Positions 1 through 8,925 are shown, counted from the first letter of the stretch. The stretch is DNA of 64,000 bases from Paludibacteraceae bacterium (GCA_016937795.1 JAFGVV010000024.1:1-64000), one strand, 5' to 3'. Translations and numbers: made by a program. The notes: generated from the letters alone by a model not told the origin.

Positions 1-335
1 CCCAAAAATCTAACTTATTGATTGCCTGTCATTCCGAACGTAGTGAGGAATCTAATAAGCTAAAAAAACTAATTCAAACTATTTTTTATCGGTCAGTAGT
101 GATTAAAAATATATTTCTTTTCTGTTGGCTTATGCGAAGGTTCTTTTTTAGGTTTAGTCGCTGTTTTTTATTTTTTTCGGCTTGCTGCCAATTCACAACT
201 ATGTGTTCTTTCTTTAAATATCTAATCAGTGAAAAACTATTAACTCACTTCGTATCGTTGATCGTTGGTTGTGCAATTATGTGTTTATGTAACTTTTATG
301 ATGGTTAATTCTATGTCTGATTATGTTGCACGGAT
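1..335. other. Left-edge intergenic stretch
   Basis: AT-rich DNA with no reading frame that looks like a gene. The two small plus-strand frames here have low-complexity Phe/Cys-rich translations. The only structure seen is the palindromic repeat at 27-53. Confidence 0.6.
27..53 (+). repeat. Short dispersed palindromic repeat, copy 1
   Basis: The core reads ATTCC, then GAACGTAGTGA, then GGAAT, so it can fold into a 5-bp stem with an 11-nt loop. A second copy at 14889-14915 has the same loop except for one base and a changed but still paired stem. Confidence 0.7.
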
Positions 336-1085
336 TTACTCCCCTTTAGGGGCTGGGGTTATAATCTTATATACTTCCTCAAACGGAATACGGAATCTGT
401 CGCCACGAATACCTTTGTCGCCGTTTCGGATACCGCACGAAATAATCATGTTTATTTCGGCACCGTAAGGCAATTTTAGCAGTTTTTTTACCCTGCGACC
501 GTCAAAACCTTCGAGTGGACAAGTGTCGTAACCTTCGTTGGCCATAGCAATCATAAAGGTCTGAGCAGCCAATGCGCAGCTTTTGTGAACAACCACGCGT
601 TGATCGTTTTCGGTTGATTCTGTAAACATTGGGCGGAACAGACTTACGCTCAAAGTGAGTAGTTTGCGAAAAATACCCAACAATCCGAAAAAGCGGGCAT
701 ACAGAAATGGCATCATAGTGCCGTAATATATTTCAATACCTTTGATGCGGCTTGCTTGTCGGTCGGCCGGACTGTTGCGCTTGATGTTTTCGCGTTCGAA
801 TTCCAGCACCTGTTTGGCCCTGCTGCGAAATAAATCGCGACGGGCGACAAATACCACGAGCTGATTGGCTGTGGAAACAGCTGCCTGTCCCAAACTGGCG
901 TGCGCCATTTTCTGAATCATGGCTTTGTCGGTAATGTGATAAAACTCCCAAAGTTGCATGTTCGAACTGCTGGGTGCAAGCGTAGCCATTTCGAGGCAAT
1001 GTTTTACTTTTTCGGTGTCGATATTGTTGTCAGTCTGGTAGTTGCGTACCGACCTGCGGAAATTCAAAACTTCTTCTAAATTCAT
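336..1085 (-). CDS. Nitroreductase family protein
   Basis: Probable FMN-dependent, NAD(P)H-using oxidoreductase of the nitroreductase superfamily (249 residues); the substrate cannot be told. The N-terminal RRSVRNY (10-16) and PSSSNMQLW (38-46) are the usual flavin-phosphate patches, and CPLEGFDGRR (189-198) is the C-terminal flavin region. A hydrophobic insert at about 124-150 is longer than in small nitroreductases and may pack on a membrane or form part of the dimer. The last seven residues (TPAPKGE) are translated from a CCCCTTTAGGGG palindrome, so the original C-terminus was probably different. It lies 58 bp downstream of the aldehyde dehydrogenase gene on the same strand, and the two may be co-transcribed. 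Confidence 0.85.
   Translation of the reverse strand: MNLEEVLNFRRSVRNYQTDNNIDTEKVKHCLEMATLAPSSSNMQLWEFYHITDKAMIQKMAHASLGQAAVSTANQLVVFVARRDLFRSRAKQVLEFERENIKRNSPADRQASRIKGIEIYYGTMMPFLYARFFGLLGIFRKLLTLSVSLFRPMFTESTENDQRVVVHKSCALAAQTFMIAMANEGYDTCPLEGFDGRRVKKLLKLPYGAEINMIISCGIRNGDKGIRGDRFRIPFEEVYKIITPAPKGE
341..358. repeat. CCCCTTTAGGGG palindrome, copy 1
   Basis: The sequence is CCCCTTTAGGGGCTGGGG. It overlaps the 3' end of the nitroreductase gene (minus strand) and encodes its last residues, TPAPKGE. One of eight copies in this window. Confidence 0.85.
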
Positions 1086-1121
1086 ATATTTGATTGATTT
1101 GTTTAGCGTGGTTATTCAAAT

Positions 1122-1140
1122 CCCCTTTAGGGGTTTGGGG
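1122..1140. repeat. CCCCTTTAGGGG palindrome, copy 2
   Basis: CCCCTTTAGGGGTTTGGGG lies between the aldehyde dehydrogenase stop codon (1144) and the nitroreductase start. It has the same orientation as copy 1. Confidence 0.85.
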
Positions 1141-1143
1141 TCA

Positions 1144-2505
1144 TTAAAATTTCAGTATCCGCTTCATCCATTTGAATTTTGTTTCGCTGTGCGGAAAATA
1201 CTTCAGGCCTGGTTCGAACCATGCGGATTTTTCGAGTATGCTTTTGAAGTGCGAAAAGGTTTTGAAGCCATATTCGCCATGGTACGAGCCAATACCACTT
1301 TCACCCACGCCGCCAAAAGCTAAATGACTGTTGCTTATGTGCATGATGGCATCGTTTACACAGCCACCACCAAACGAAACTTCGTGCAGAATCTTGTCTT
1401 TGAGCGCTTTGTTACTTGTAAATACATAGCAGGAAAGTGGTTTCTCACGGCGCTTTACTTCGGCAATAGCTTCGTTGATATCGTCGAAAGCAATCACCGG
1501 CAATATAGGCCCGAAAATTTCTTCCTGCATCACTGCATCGCTGAAACTTACATTATCCATAACTGTTGGCTCAAAAATCCGCGTCTGTATATTATGATTT
1601 CCACCATATGTCACTTTTTTCGGTTCGATATATTTTGTCAAACGGTCGACGTTTCGTTCGTTGATAATTTGAACGTAATTGTGATTTTCAATGGCAAATT
1701 GTTCTTTTTTTATTTCGGCCATCAATAATTGCAGAAATTTATCTTTTATTTCACGTTTTACCAATACATAATCGGGTGCAATACAGGTTTGTCCCGCATT
1801 CACAAACTTGGCCCACACAAGTCGCTTTACGTACACTTCGAGATACGTGTCGTCGAGTATAAAAGCCGGGCTTTTTCCACCAAGCTCGAGTGTGACGGGA
1901 GTAAGATGTTTGGCTGCAGCCTGATAAACGATGCGCCCTACAGCCACACTGCCTGTGAAGAATATCTTGTCGAAACGCTGTTCGAGCAATTGTTGTGTTT
2001 CGGACACACCGCCTTCCACCACTTTGAAAAATTCAGGTGAAAAGTTCGAATTTACCATTTCTGCCATTAGTTTGCTTGTATTGACAGGCAATTCGCTGGG
2101 TTTCAGAATCACTGTATTACCCGCTGCAATGGCTGCAATGGCGGGTGCAAACGAAAGCTGATAAGGATAGTTCCATGCGCCAATCACTAAGGTAACGCCC
2201 AGCGGCTCGGGAATCATATAACTTCGTGCGGGGAAGTTCACGATGTTAGTCGCCACTCTTTTGCGGGCTGCCCATTTGCGCACTTTTTTCACAGCATCAT
2301 CAATTTCGAGATACAGCAAAGCCAGTTCGGTTGAATAATTGTCAAAAGCCGACTTGCTGAAATCTTCGAAAATTGCTTTCTCCATTTGCACTTCATTTTC
2401 TAGAAGTACTCTTTTGAGTTTCTTCAACTGAGCGATTCTGAAGTCAATGTCTTTGGTTTTGTTGCTGTTGAAAAAGGCCTTTTGAGCCAATACTATTTTG
2501 TTCAT
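1144..2505 (-). CDS. NAD(P)-dependent aldehyde dehydrogenase
   Basis: Class-3-like aldehyde dehydrogenase (453 residues), oxidising an aldehyde to the acid. The length and the absence of an N-terminal extension fit the fatty or aromatic aldehyde dehydrogenase branch. The general-base Glu is E207 in VTLELGGKSPAF and the catalytic Cys is C241 in NAGQTCIAPDYV; the 34-residue spacing is the family norm. The cofactor-binding GAWNYPY and FTGSVAVG segments are also present. The C-terminus ends in a Lys/Phe-rich stretch (KFKWMKRILKF) that could bind membrane, as in fatty aldehyde dehydrogenases; this last point is inference. A -7 element TATCTTTG on the minus strand (2557-2550) lies about 45 bp upstream. 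Confidence 0.92.
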   Translation of the reverse strand: MNKIVLAQKAFFNSNKTKDIDFRIAQLKKLKRVLLENEVQMEKAIFEDFSKSAFDNYSTELALLYLEIDDAVKKVRKWAARKRVATNIVNFPARSYMIPEPLGVTLVIGAWNYPYQLSFAPAIAAIAAGNTVILKPSELPVNTSKLMAEMVNSNFSPEFFKVVEGGVSETQQLLEQRFDKIFFTGSVAVGRIVYQAAAKHLTPVTLELGGKSPAFILDDTYLEVYVKRLVWAKFVNAGQTCIAPDYVLVKREIKDKFLQLLMAEIKKEQFAIENHNYVQIINERNVDRLTKYIEPKKVTYGGNHNIQTRIFEPTVMDNVSFSDAVMQEEIFGPILPVIAFDDINEAIAEVKRREKPLSCYVFTSNKALKDKILHEVSFGGGCVNDAIMHISNSHLAFGGVGESGIGSYHGEYGFKTFSHFKSILEKSAWFEPGLKYFPHSETKFKWMKRILKF

Positions 2506-2549
2506 ATAATTCAGGTATTTTGAATATTAGCACTAAGGCACTTAGAACA

Positions 2550-2557
2550 CAAAGATA
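2550..2557 (-). promoter_or_regulatory. Probable -7 element for the aldehyde dehydrogenase gene
   Basis: TATCTTTG on the minus strand matches the Bacteroidota -7 consensus TAnnTTTG. No good TTTG is seen 19 bp upstream. The rest of the 2506-2815 gap is AT-rich with no gene. Confidence 0.5.
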
Positions 2558-2804
2558 CACTAAGGGTTTACAATTAGGTGACAATCGCTTTTGTATTTAT
2601 GGTGCTAAAATGCAATGAAAAAAGTTCTACACATTTACCATTTAAAAACAATCTGTTTAGCAATATAGTTTGTGCTTCGTTTCAAAATAATATATAATGA
2701 TTTTGGAATAGGAAAACTCGTCCAATTATATTGCTTGCATTCTTTCTGCAATTTGTTTTATATTGCATAAAAGATTTAATAAATCTGAATTTCTTTGTTT
2801 TGTT

Positions 2805-2835
2805 TTTGAACGAAGATGTTTATACTATACTTTTG
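2805..2835 (+). promoter_or_regulatory. tetR promoter
   Basis: TTTG (2805-2808), an exact 19-bp spacer, and TACTTTTG (2828-2835) fit the Bacteroidota sigma consensus. The operator-like palindrome at 2835-2850 starts at the last base of the -7 element, so a bound repressor would block initiation. Confidence 0.75.
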
Positions 2836-2850
2836 TGAGCGAATACTTAC
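2835..2850. promoter_or_regulatory. Operator-like palindrome before tetR
   Basis: GTGAGCGAATACTTAC. Its reverse complement agrees with the palindrome at 3481-3496 (GTAAGTGAGCGCTTAC) at 12 of 16 positions. The two sites bracket the regulator gene, as expected for a TetR protein controlling itself and the exporter. Inference from sequence. Confidence 0.6.
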
Positions 2851-2860
2851 TTACATTTAT

Positions 2861-3439
2861 ATGGAATTGAAAACCCGACAACTTGAAATTATTGAAGCAG
2901 CTGGTCGGTTGCTTACAAAAGGTGGAGTAAACAGTCTCACAATAAAGAATATAGCAAAGGAAATGAATTTCTCGGAGGGTGCTGTTTATCGTCATTTTCA
3001 AAGTAAAGAAGAAATTATTGTCGCATTATTACGTTATTTGGGGGCTATTATCGACGATCGTCTGAATGCTATTCCGCAAACTGACAATGCTGAGCAGAAT
3101 ATGAAAAATCTGTTCTTTGAGCAATTTTTGTTTTTTAGTCAGCATCAACATTTTGTAGTTGCGGTTTTTTCGGATGGACTTATTGAGGAAAGTAAAGCGG
3201 TAAATGAAGCAATATTTTCATTAATTGCCATTATGGAGAAGCATTTAACGAATATTATTACTGAGGGGCAGGCAACAGCTTGTTTTAATCCGGATATTCC
3301 AGCCTCGCAGTTGGTGCAGATTGTATTGGGTACTTACAAACTGCAAATGTTTAAATGGCGTTTGTCCGGTTTTTCATTCGATATTCATGCCGAAGGTTCG
3401 TCTATCATGAGTTCTTTGCTTCTCCTTGTTAAATCCTGA
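2861..3439 (+). CDS. TetR/AcrR family transcriptional repressor
   Basis: 192-residue regulator. The N-terminal helix-turn-helix (residues 1-55) shows the family pattern: RQLEIIEAAGRLLTKGG, then LTIKNIAKEMNFSEGAVYRHFQSKEEI. The C-terminal ligand domain (about 60-190) is not assignable to a ligand. I chose ATG 2861 (MELKTRQ) rather than the in-frame ATG at 2816 because the promoter -7 element (2828-2835) and the operator lie between them. Seventy-four bases downstream starts the exporter operon, with a second copy of the operator in the gap. Likely represses itself and the RND/LolA-like/porin genes until an inducer binds. Confidence 0.88.
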   Translation: MELKTRQLEIIEAAGRLLTKGGVNSLTIKNIAKEMNFSEGAVYRHFQSKEEIIVALLRYLGAIIDDRLNAIPQTDNAEQNMKNLFFEQFLFFSQHQHFVVAVFSDGLIEESKAVNEAIFSLIAIMEKHLTNIITEGQATACFNPDIPASQLVQIVLGTYKLQMFKWRLSGFSFDIHAEGSSIMSSLLLLVKS

Positions 3440-3480
3440 AATTATTAAACTCTAAATATTTATTTTTTTTATTCATAAAA

Positions 3481-3496
3481 GTAAGTGAGCGCTTAC
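3481..3496. promoter_or_regulatory. Operator-like palindrome before the RND exporter
   Basis: GTAAGTGAGCGCTTAC, an imperfect palindrome with outer arms GTAAG/CTTAC, 18 bp before the exporter start codon. It resembles the site at 2835-2850 before tetR. Confidence 0.6.
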
Positions 3497-3513
3497 AAAC
3501 TAATTTTAAAAAT

Positions 3514-5835
3514 ATGAAACTAACAACTAAAAAACTTCGTATTTATTCCTGGATTGCCCTTGTAGTAATTACTTTGGGCAGTGTGTATTTTGTAAGAGAA
3601 ATGACGCAAAATGCATATATGGAAACCGACCTTGATGAATATATGCCTAAAGAACATCCGGCTTTTAAGTATAGCGATATGGCAGAGGAATGGTTCTCAA
3701 TTAAAGATGGAATTCTGATTGCTATAGAAAACAAATCGGGCGTTTTTAATACCGGTACACTTTCAAAAATTAAAGAGATATCAGTCAGGTTGCAGGAAAT
3801 GAGTCAGTTCGAAGAAAATGACATTATGTCGCTATATACAGCCGACAATATTGTGGGTACCGAAGATGGCATGGATGTGCAACCATTCTACGAAGAAGTT
3901 CCTGGGCTTAAAAGTGAGCAGGATAGTTTGCGTCAGAGTGTAGTGTCGAATGATATGGTGTATGGCAGGTTGGTGTCAACTGATGGGTCAGTGGCACTGA
4001 TAGCTGCGAGCATGAAGGATGATGTGTTTGATGAGGCATTTTATGAAGAAATAATGGATTTTGCCAAATCGTACAATGGCGATGGCGATGTGATTTATGT
4101 GGCTGGTCGTCCTATTGTTGAAGGAACGATGGGGATGTTGGGGCCACAGGATATGAAACGAATGGTGCCTGTTGTAATGATAGTGATTACATTGGTGTTG
4201 TTGTTGTTGCTTCGCAGTTTCAGAGCAACTTTATTTACCCTTATAAGTGTGCTTATCAGTACTATATGGGCGTTTGGTTTAATGTCGGCTACGGGCGTGC
4301 CTATTTATTCGGTATCAACAATGATGCCTGTGATGCTTATTGCCATTGGCGTGGCGTATGGAATTTATTTTTACAATCATTTAAACCGTTACAGGCTGTT
4401 GAAACCACAATCTGGTGATGCCGACGCTGTGTTGCATACCTTAGGTGTACTTTGGAAGCCTTTGTCGATGGCAGCTTTTACAACCATCATTGGATTTATT
4501 TCTCTGCTCACCTCACAGGTATATCCAATTAAGTATTTCGGATTGTTTACTGCCTTTGGTATATTTATGGCTTATGTGCTTGCATTGATTTTTTTACCTT
4601 CATCGATCTTAATTTTTGGCAGTCGTAAATATAAAATAAAGGCAATTGACGATAATCCTACCTATACAATTCTAAATCGGATTACCGATAAACTATTATT
4701 AAACAAAAAAACAACTCTTATTGTGACTATAGTAGTGATAGTGATATCGGTAATAGGTTTACAAAAGGTTTGGATAAATTCAAGTTTCCTCGACAAATTT
4801 GAACCTAACAGCGAAATTGTACTTACTGATGCATTTGTGAACTCCAAATTTGGTGGTACTTCCACTTTGAATGTGATTGTTGAGTCGGACGATGCTGATG
4901 CTTTTAAGCAACCTGCCAACCTGCGATTAGTTGATCAATTGCAGGAATCGACTGAGCAGCTTCCAAAAGTTGGAAATTCGTTTTCGCTTACCGACTATAT
5001 CAAGCGGATGAATAAAGTGATGAATGCTGATAAAGAAGAGTTTTATGCTATTCCGGATAACAACGAAATGGTTGCTCAGTATTTGCTTTTGTACGAAATG
5101 TCGGGCGATCCCGAGAATCTTGTGAAGGTAGTAAACTATGATTACAACAAACTGAATTTAACTTTTCAGCTTAAAGGCGATGATTCCAAAACTATAAATG
5201 AAGCAATAGCCGTCATAAAATCGTTTGAAAATGAGTTTGAAAAAAATGGTTTGAAAATAAACTATGCGGGCTCAGGCTATAAAGCGCTTGTGTTTTCCGA
5301 CCTTATTCTCGAAGGACAAATGGGTAGTATATTTTTATCCCTGGCTTTAGTATTTATTCTGTTGGTGATTATGTTCAGAAGTTTTAAAGCAGGTCTTATC
5401 GGTTCAGTTCCAATTATTATCACATCGCTTATAAGTTTTGGGGTGATGGGACTTGGCAATATTGCGTTAAGTACTACTACTGCACTTATTTCAAGTATCG
5501 CCATAGGTATTGGAGTCGATTATGCCATCCATTTTTTACAAACCTATTCAGTGTATTATAAGAAAACAAAATCGCGACACGAGGCTATTCACGAAACAAT
5601 GCGACACACAGGTAGTGCCATTGTTAGTAATGCTATTGTGGTTATTGCCGGATTTTTGGTAATGCTGTTTTCGGTATTTCCTCCAAACAGAATGCTTGGT
5701 TTGCTGGTGTCGATGAATATGCTTACAAGTTTTATGGGTACGCTTTCGGTTATGATGATTCTTGTATATACTGCAAAGTTATTCAGACCCGGCAAAAAAC
5801 ATATAAGTTCAAACAACGAAATAAATGATAATTAA
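3514..5835 (+). CDS. RND superfamily (MMPL-type) exporter
   Basis: Inner-membrane transporter of the RND superfamily, MMPL/HpnN-like branch (773 residues), expected to move lipids or other hydrophobic compounds out of the membrane using the proton gradient. Two similar halves are visible. Each has a single helix (about 9-26 and 402-418), then a large periplasmic loop, then a cluster of five or so helices (about 213-370 and 604-765). The second cluster contains GIGVDYAIHF, a family signature in the fourth helix. It is shorter than AcrB-type pumps, as MMPL proteins are. Downstream genes supply a LolA-like periplasmic protein and an outer-membrane barrel, so the operon could form an inner-to-outer membrane lipid route. 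Substrate unknown. Confidence 0.9.
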   Translation: MKLTTKKLRIYSWIALVVITLGSVYFVREMTQNAYMETDLDEYMPKEHPAFKYSDMAEEWFSIKDGILIAIENKSGVFNTGTLSKIKEISVRLQEMSQFEENDIMSLYTADNIVGTEDGMDVQPFYEEVPGLKSEQDSLRQSVVSNDMVYGRLVSTDGSVALIAASMKDDVFDEAFYEEIMDFAKSYNGDGDVIYVAGRPIVEGTMGMLGPQDMKRMVPVVMIVITLVLLLLLRSFRATLFTLISVLISTIWAFGLMSATGVPIYSVSTMMPVMLIAIGVAYGIYFYNHLNRYRLLKPQSGDADAVLHTLGVLWKPLSMAAFTTIIGFISLLTSQVYPIKYFGLFTAFGIFMAYVLALIFLPSSILIFGSRKYKIKAIDDNPTYTILNRITDKLLLNKKTTLIVTIVVIVISVIGLQKVWINSSFLDKFEPNSEIVLTDAFVNSKFGGTSTLNVIVESDDADAFKQPANLRLVDQLQESTEQLPKVGNSFSLTDYIKRMNKVMNADKEEFYAIPDNNEMVAQYLLLYEMSGDPENLVKVVNYDYNKLNLTFQLKGDDSKTINEAIAVIKSFENEFEKNGLKINYAGSGYKALVFSDLILEGQMGSIFLSLALVFILLVIMFRSFKAGLIGSVPIIITSLISFGVMGLGNIALSTTTALISSIAIGIGVDYAIHFLQTYSVYYKKTKSRHEAIHETMRHTGSAIVSNAIVVIAGFLVMLFSVFPPNRMLGLLVSMNMLTSFMGTLSVMMILVYTAKLFRPGKKHISSNNEINDN

Positions 5836-5846
5836 AAAATAGAAGT

Positions 5847-6623
5847 ATGAAAACAATTAAATTATTAGCTACAACAGTAGTACTGTTATTCTCAGGAGTA
5901 AATATGATGAATTCTCAAACAACAGGATTGCAGGTAATGCAAAAAGTGTACGATTTGCCTTCGGGGAAAGATACTCAAGCGGAATTGACGATGACACTTA
6001 TAAATAAACAAGGAGAGAAAAGGGTGCGTCAGTTAAAACAATATATTGCCGATGAGGGTAGTGTCGAAAAGAAGATAATGTATTTTACTGCTCCTGCGGA
6101 TGTAAAAGGAACTTCGTTTATGAACTGGAGTTATAGTTCGGCAAAAGATGATGACCAATGGATTTATCTACCCGCCCTGAAACGTACCAAACGCATTTCA
6201 AGTGGAAGTAAAGGCGATTATTTTATGGGCTCCGATTTTACTTATGACGATTTGGGCGAACGACACCCCGATGAGGATACTCACAAACTATTGCGCGAGG
6301 AAACAGTTGATGGTAAACCCTGTTTTGTGGTTGAGAGTACTCCCAAAGCAAAGGGACACATGTATTCGAAAACCATTACGTGGGTGCTGAAGGATACTTA
6401 TATCGGTCTGAAGCGTGAGTTTTACGATCCTAATGCAAAGTTGCTTAAAACACTTACAATTAAAAACTTTAAAAAAATCAGTGGTGTTTGGGTGATTTTG
6501 GATACCGAAATGAAAAATGTACAGAAAAATCACAGTACGACTATTAGTCTTGCTAATGTGAAGATAAACCAGGGTGTACCTGCTTCAAAATTTACTGAGA
6601 GAAGTATGACAATGGGTCAATAA
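5847..6623 (+). CDS. Outer membrane lipoprotein-sorting (LolA-like) protein
   Basis: 258-residue periplasmic protein of the LolA-like family often encoded next to MMPL exporters. A signal peptide covers about residues 1-24 (LLATTVVLLFSGVNMMNSQ). The hallmark central segment is present: DDQWIYLPALKRTKRI followed closely by GSDFTYDDLGERH. The family has the LolA/LppX half-barrel fold that holds lipids. Here it probably carries the exporter's substrate through the periplasm; that is inferred from position. It starts 11 bp after the exporter stop and is followed after 22 bp by the barrel gene, so the three are one operon. Confidence 0.88.
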   Translation: MKTIKLLATTVVLLFSGVNMMNSQTTGLQVMQKVYDLPSGKDTQAELTMTLINKQGEKRVRQLKQYIADEGSVEKKIMYFTAPADVKGTSFMNWSYSSAKDDDQWIYLPALKRTKRISSGSKGDYFMGSDFTYDDLGERHPDEDTHKLLREETVDGKPCFVVESTPKAKGHMYSKTITWVLKDTYIGLKREFYDPNAKLLKTLTIKNFKKISGVWVILDTEMKNVQKNHSTTISLANVKINQGVPASKFTERSMTMGQ

Positions 6624-6645
6624 TATTTCAAAAAAATATTTACAA

Positions 6646-7884
6646 ATGAGACAACCATATTATTTTATCTTAATTGGAGTGCTTTTTAGCGTAATGCTGA
6701 CAGCACAGGAAAATAAACCCGTTTTTTCGGGTTTTGTAAGGAATTATACCGGTATTCTGACTAAAGACATGGACCAGTTTTCGATATTGCAGAATACTTT
6801 TAATCTTAATGTTGAATACAGAGGTCATAAGACAGGTTTTAAAGTAAACCCTTATGTGTATCAGTATTTCGATAAGAATATCGATTTTGGGTTGCGTGAG
6901 GCTTATATGGATTTTTATTCCGATAAATTAGATTTGCGTGTTGGTAAACAGCAGATTATATGGGGTAAAGCCGAGGGTGTTTTTATAACTGATGTGATTT
7001 CGCCAAAGGATTTAAGCGAGTTTCTGCTACGCGATTTCGAGGAAATACGTACAGGGGTCACTTCAGTGAAACTTAATTATCATTCAGGAAATCACACTAT
7101 CGAAGGTGTTTGGGTGCCTGCATTTACGCCAACGCTGATGCCCGAGACGGGTTCGATATGGGCGCCAAAGCTTTCATTCCCAATTAATCCTACATGGGAT
7201 TACAGCACGGCAAATAAAAACTTAACTGTGGCTAATAGCGAGGCGTTTCTGAGATACTCGCTGATGTCTTCAGCTTTCGATTTGGAACTGGTTGGAGGTA
7301 CATTTCTTTACGATGACCCCGCTATGCACCTTACTAAGCAAATTGATCCTGTTACAAGGCAGCTCACAAGTCTTACTGTGCGTCCCGACTATCATCGTAC
7401 AAATATGGCGGGAGGTAGCTTTAGTGTTCCTGTGGGCGATTTAGTTATACGAGGCGAGGGGGCTTTTTATGATGGCAGATATTTTCAAACTGTTTCGCCA
7501 ACTGCGGCCGATGCTACTATCGAAAAGAATTTTGTACATTATATGGCTGGTTTGGATTATACACTTGGTGGTGTGAAACTTAGTACACAATTTATTCAGG
7601 AACGTGTACTCGATTATGAAGTTGGCATGAATAATGACGAAGTTGAAACTACCATGACTTTTCTGGCAAAGAAAGATTTTTTCAGAGAAAGATTATGGTT
7701 GGAGCTGTTTGCCTATGTGGGATTGAACAACGAAGATGCGCTCATCCGACCAAAAGTAAGTTACTCAGTAGCCGATGGCGTTGATCTGCAGCTGGGTGCA
7801 AATCTATTTACCGGTAATACAGGGCGCTTCGGACAGTACGACGACAATGATATGTTGTTTATGAAATTGAAATATAGTTTTTAA
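6646..7884 (+). CDS. Outer-membrane beta-barrel protein (DUF1302-like)
   Basis: 412-residue predicted outer-membrane barrel. A signal peptide spans residues 1-20 (cleavage near TAQ/EN). The rest alternates short amphipathic strands with aromatic girdles and ends in LFMKLKYSF, an aromatic C-terminus as used by the BAM machinery. The early segment LDLRVGKQQIIWGKAEGVF resembles DUF1302-type barrels that accompany TetR/MMPL/LolA-like operons. Probable role: outer-membrane exit or docking for the exported compound. Family assignment is by motif and context only. Confidence 0.75.
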   Translation: MRQPYYFILIGVLFSVMLTAQENKPVFSGFVRNYTGILTKDMDQFSILQNTFNLNVEYRGHKTGFKVNPYVYQYFDKNIDFGLREAYMDFYSDKLDLRVGKQQIIWGKAEGVFITDVISPKDLSEFLLRDFEEIRTGVTSVKLNYHSGNHTIEGVWVPAFTPTLMPETGSIWAPKLSFPINPTWDYSTANKNLTVANSEAFLRYSLMSSAFDLELVGGTFLYDDPAMHLTKQIDPVTRQLTSLTVRPDYHRTNMAGGSFSVPVGDLVIRGEGAFYDGRYFQTVSPTAADATIEKNFVHYMAGLDYTLGGVKLSTQFIQERVLDYEVGMNNDEVETTMTFLAKKDFFRERLWLELFAYVGLNNEDALIRPKVSYSVADGVDLQLGANLFTGNTGRFGQYDDNDMLFMKLKYSF

Positions 7885-7922
7885 AGCGTTTATAAAGCGC
7901 TTATTGATATACTAATAAACAG

Positions 7923-7971
7923 AAATTGAAATACGGACATGCCTCCTCCCGATTGGTTCGTATTTCAATTT
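7923..7971 (+). terminator. Terminator of the exporter operon
   Basis: A 13-bp perfect stem, AAATTGAAATACG (7923-7935) with CGTATTTCAATTT (7959-7971), is followed by a T-rich run. It lies 38 bp after the barrel gene stop. Confidence 0.85.
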
Positions 7972-7990
7972 TTTTCTTTTTGTTTTTCAG

Positions 7991-8178
7991 CTAGTGTTGT
8001 GTTAAGCATTTTATGACGCATCTGTTCAATTGCCGCCCCATTTATGGGGTGGATGAAATAGAAGTATGAAATTAGGCTTTAGCCAAATGATTATAAGTAT
8101 TTGGCTAAAGCCCATACAATATATCACACATATCCGGCAGCTAAAGCAGCCGGCAATTCAAAGTTAACTTAACACTAG
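7991..8178. mobile_element. MITE-like element with CTAG ends
   Basis: 188 bp bounded by imperfect terminal inverted repeats. The left end CTAGTGTTGTGTTAAG (7991-8006) and the inverted right end CTAGTGTTAAGTTAAC (8178-8163) match at 13 of 16 positions. Inside are a 14-bp perfect hairpin (8075-8088 with 8099-8112) and a smaller CCGGC/GCCGG hairpin (8134-8153). It has no coding capacity. The right end overlaps the stop codon of the hydrolase gene. CTAG at both ends may be the duplicated target site. Confidence 0.5.
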
Positions 8179-8879
8179 TCCGACTTAAACTTCCCCGATT
8201 TAAGAAACGAGTTTACGTATTTTATTACTGTTTTGTTGTACAGAAGTCCTACATGCCACGATTTTATAAATGCCACATCTTTTTCGATTCCCATTTTGGT
8301 TTGTTCAGGAATTAGAACTCCATCGTTATCTCCTTTTACAAACATATTAAAGCCTCTTTTTCTTGCAAAACTTCCGGCAATTAGTCCAACTTCGCATGTG
8401 GGTATTGGGTACTTTCCGGCGCCACTGTTTGGATTAGTAGTAAGGTTGTTGATGTTTGGTCCAATGATATGCTTCACAAACGAAAACTGTGCAAAAAAAT
8501 CGGCTACCGGCGAGCCATTATTTGGTGGAGCTATCATTACAATTCGATGAATAAATGGAAATGTGGACAAAGAGTCGATATGCTCGTATAGCGAACGCAC
8601 AACAAGTGCTCCCATTGAGTGTGTCACGAATGATACGGTATCGTAGTTCTCGCGTTGGATTTTCATAAATAGCGAAATACCTACTGAATCCACATCTTCT
8701 GTCAGGCTTGGATAGGAAAATATCTCGCTGTTAAATCCTTTTTTGTCAATGCTTTTCTGAATTTCTTTCATTTCAATGCCAATGCCGCCATACCCATGTA
8801 TCAAATAAATTTTTGTGGTTGCGTAGCTCGTAAACTGACTCATCAGTACTGTAATTGTAATAATAATAATTTTCTTCAT
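8175..8879 (-). CDS. Lipase-like alpha/beta hydrolase, secreted
   Basis: 234-residue serine hydrolase with a signal peptide (residues 1-20, MKKIIIITITVLMSQFTSYA). LIHGYGG supplies the oxyanion loop, and the nucleophile Ser sits in THSMGALVV, as in bacterial lipase/esterase families. A likely acid lies in KGDNDGVL, and the late His is in SWHVGLL near residue 216. The overall look is that of a triacylglycerol-lipase-like acyltransferase or esterase acting in the periplasm. It is the last gene of a minus-strand group with three envelope proteins. The stop codon lies inside the right terminal repeat of the element at 7991-8178, so the end of the protein may have been altered by that insertion. 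Confidence 0.82.
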   Translation of the reverse strand: MKKIIIITITVLMSQFTSYATTKIYLIHGYGGIGIEMKEIQKSIDKKGFNSEIFSYPSLTEDVDSVGISLFMKIQRENYDTVSFVTHSMGALVVRSLYEHIDSLSTFPFIHRIVMIAPPNNGSPVADFFAQFSFVKHIIGPNINNLTTNPNSGAGKYPIPTCEVGLIAGSFARKRGFNMFVKGDNDGVLIPEQTKMGIEKDVAFIKSWHVGLLYNKTVIKYVNSFLKSGKFKSD

Positions 8880-8925
8880 TTCTGTGTTATTTTAGAGGTT
8901 TTTGTTAAGTCGATGATAGTTGTCG

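Noticed and set aside
18..468. Two overlapping plus-strand frames at the left edge
   Set aside because: Phe/Cys-rich, low-complexity translations with no ribosome binding site; the second runs into the antisense of the nitroreductase gene.
341..1140. CCCCTTTAGGGG palindromes considered as terminators
   Set aside because: No T tract follows, copies also occur inside coding sequence and within the S10 operon, and the G/C runs are repeated elsewhere.
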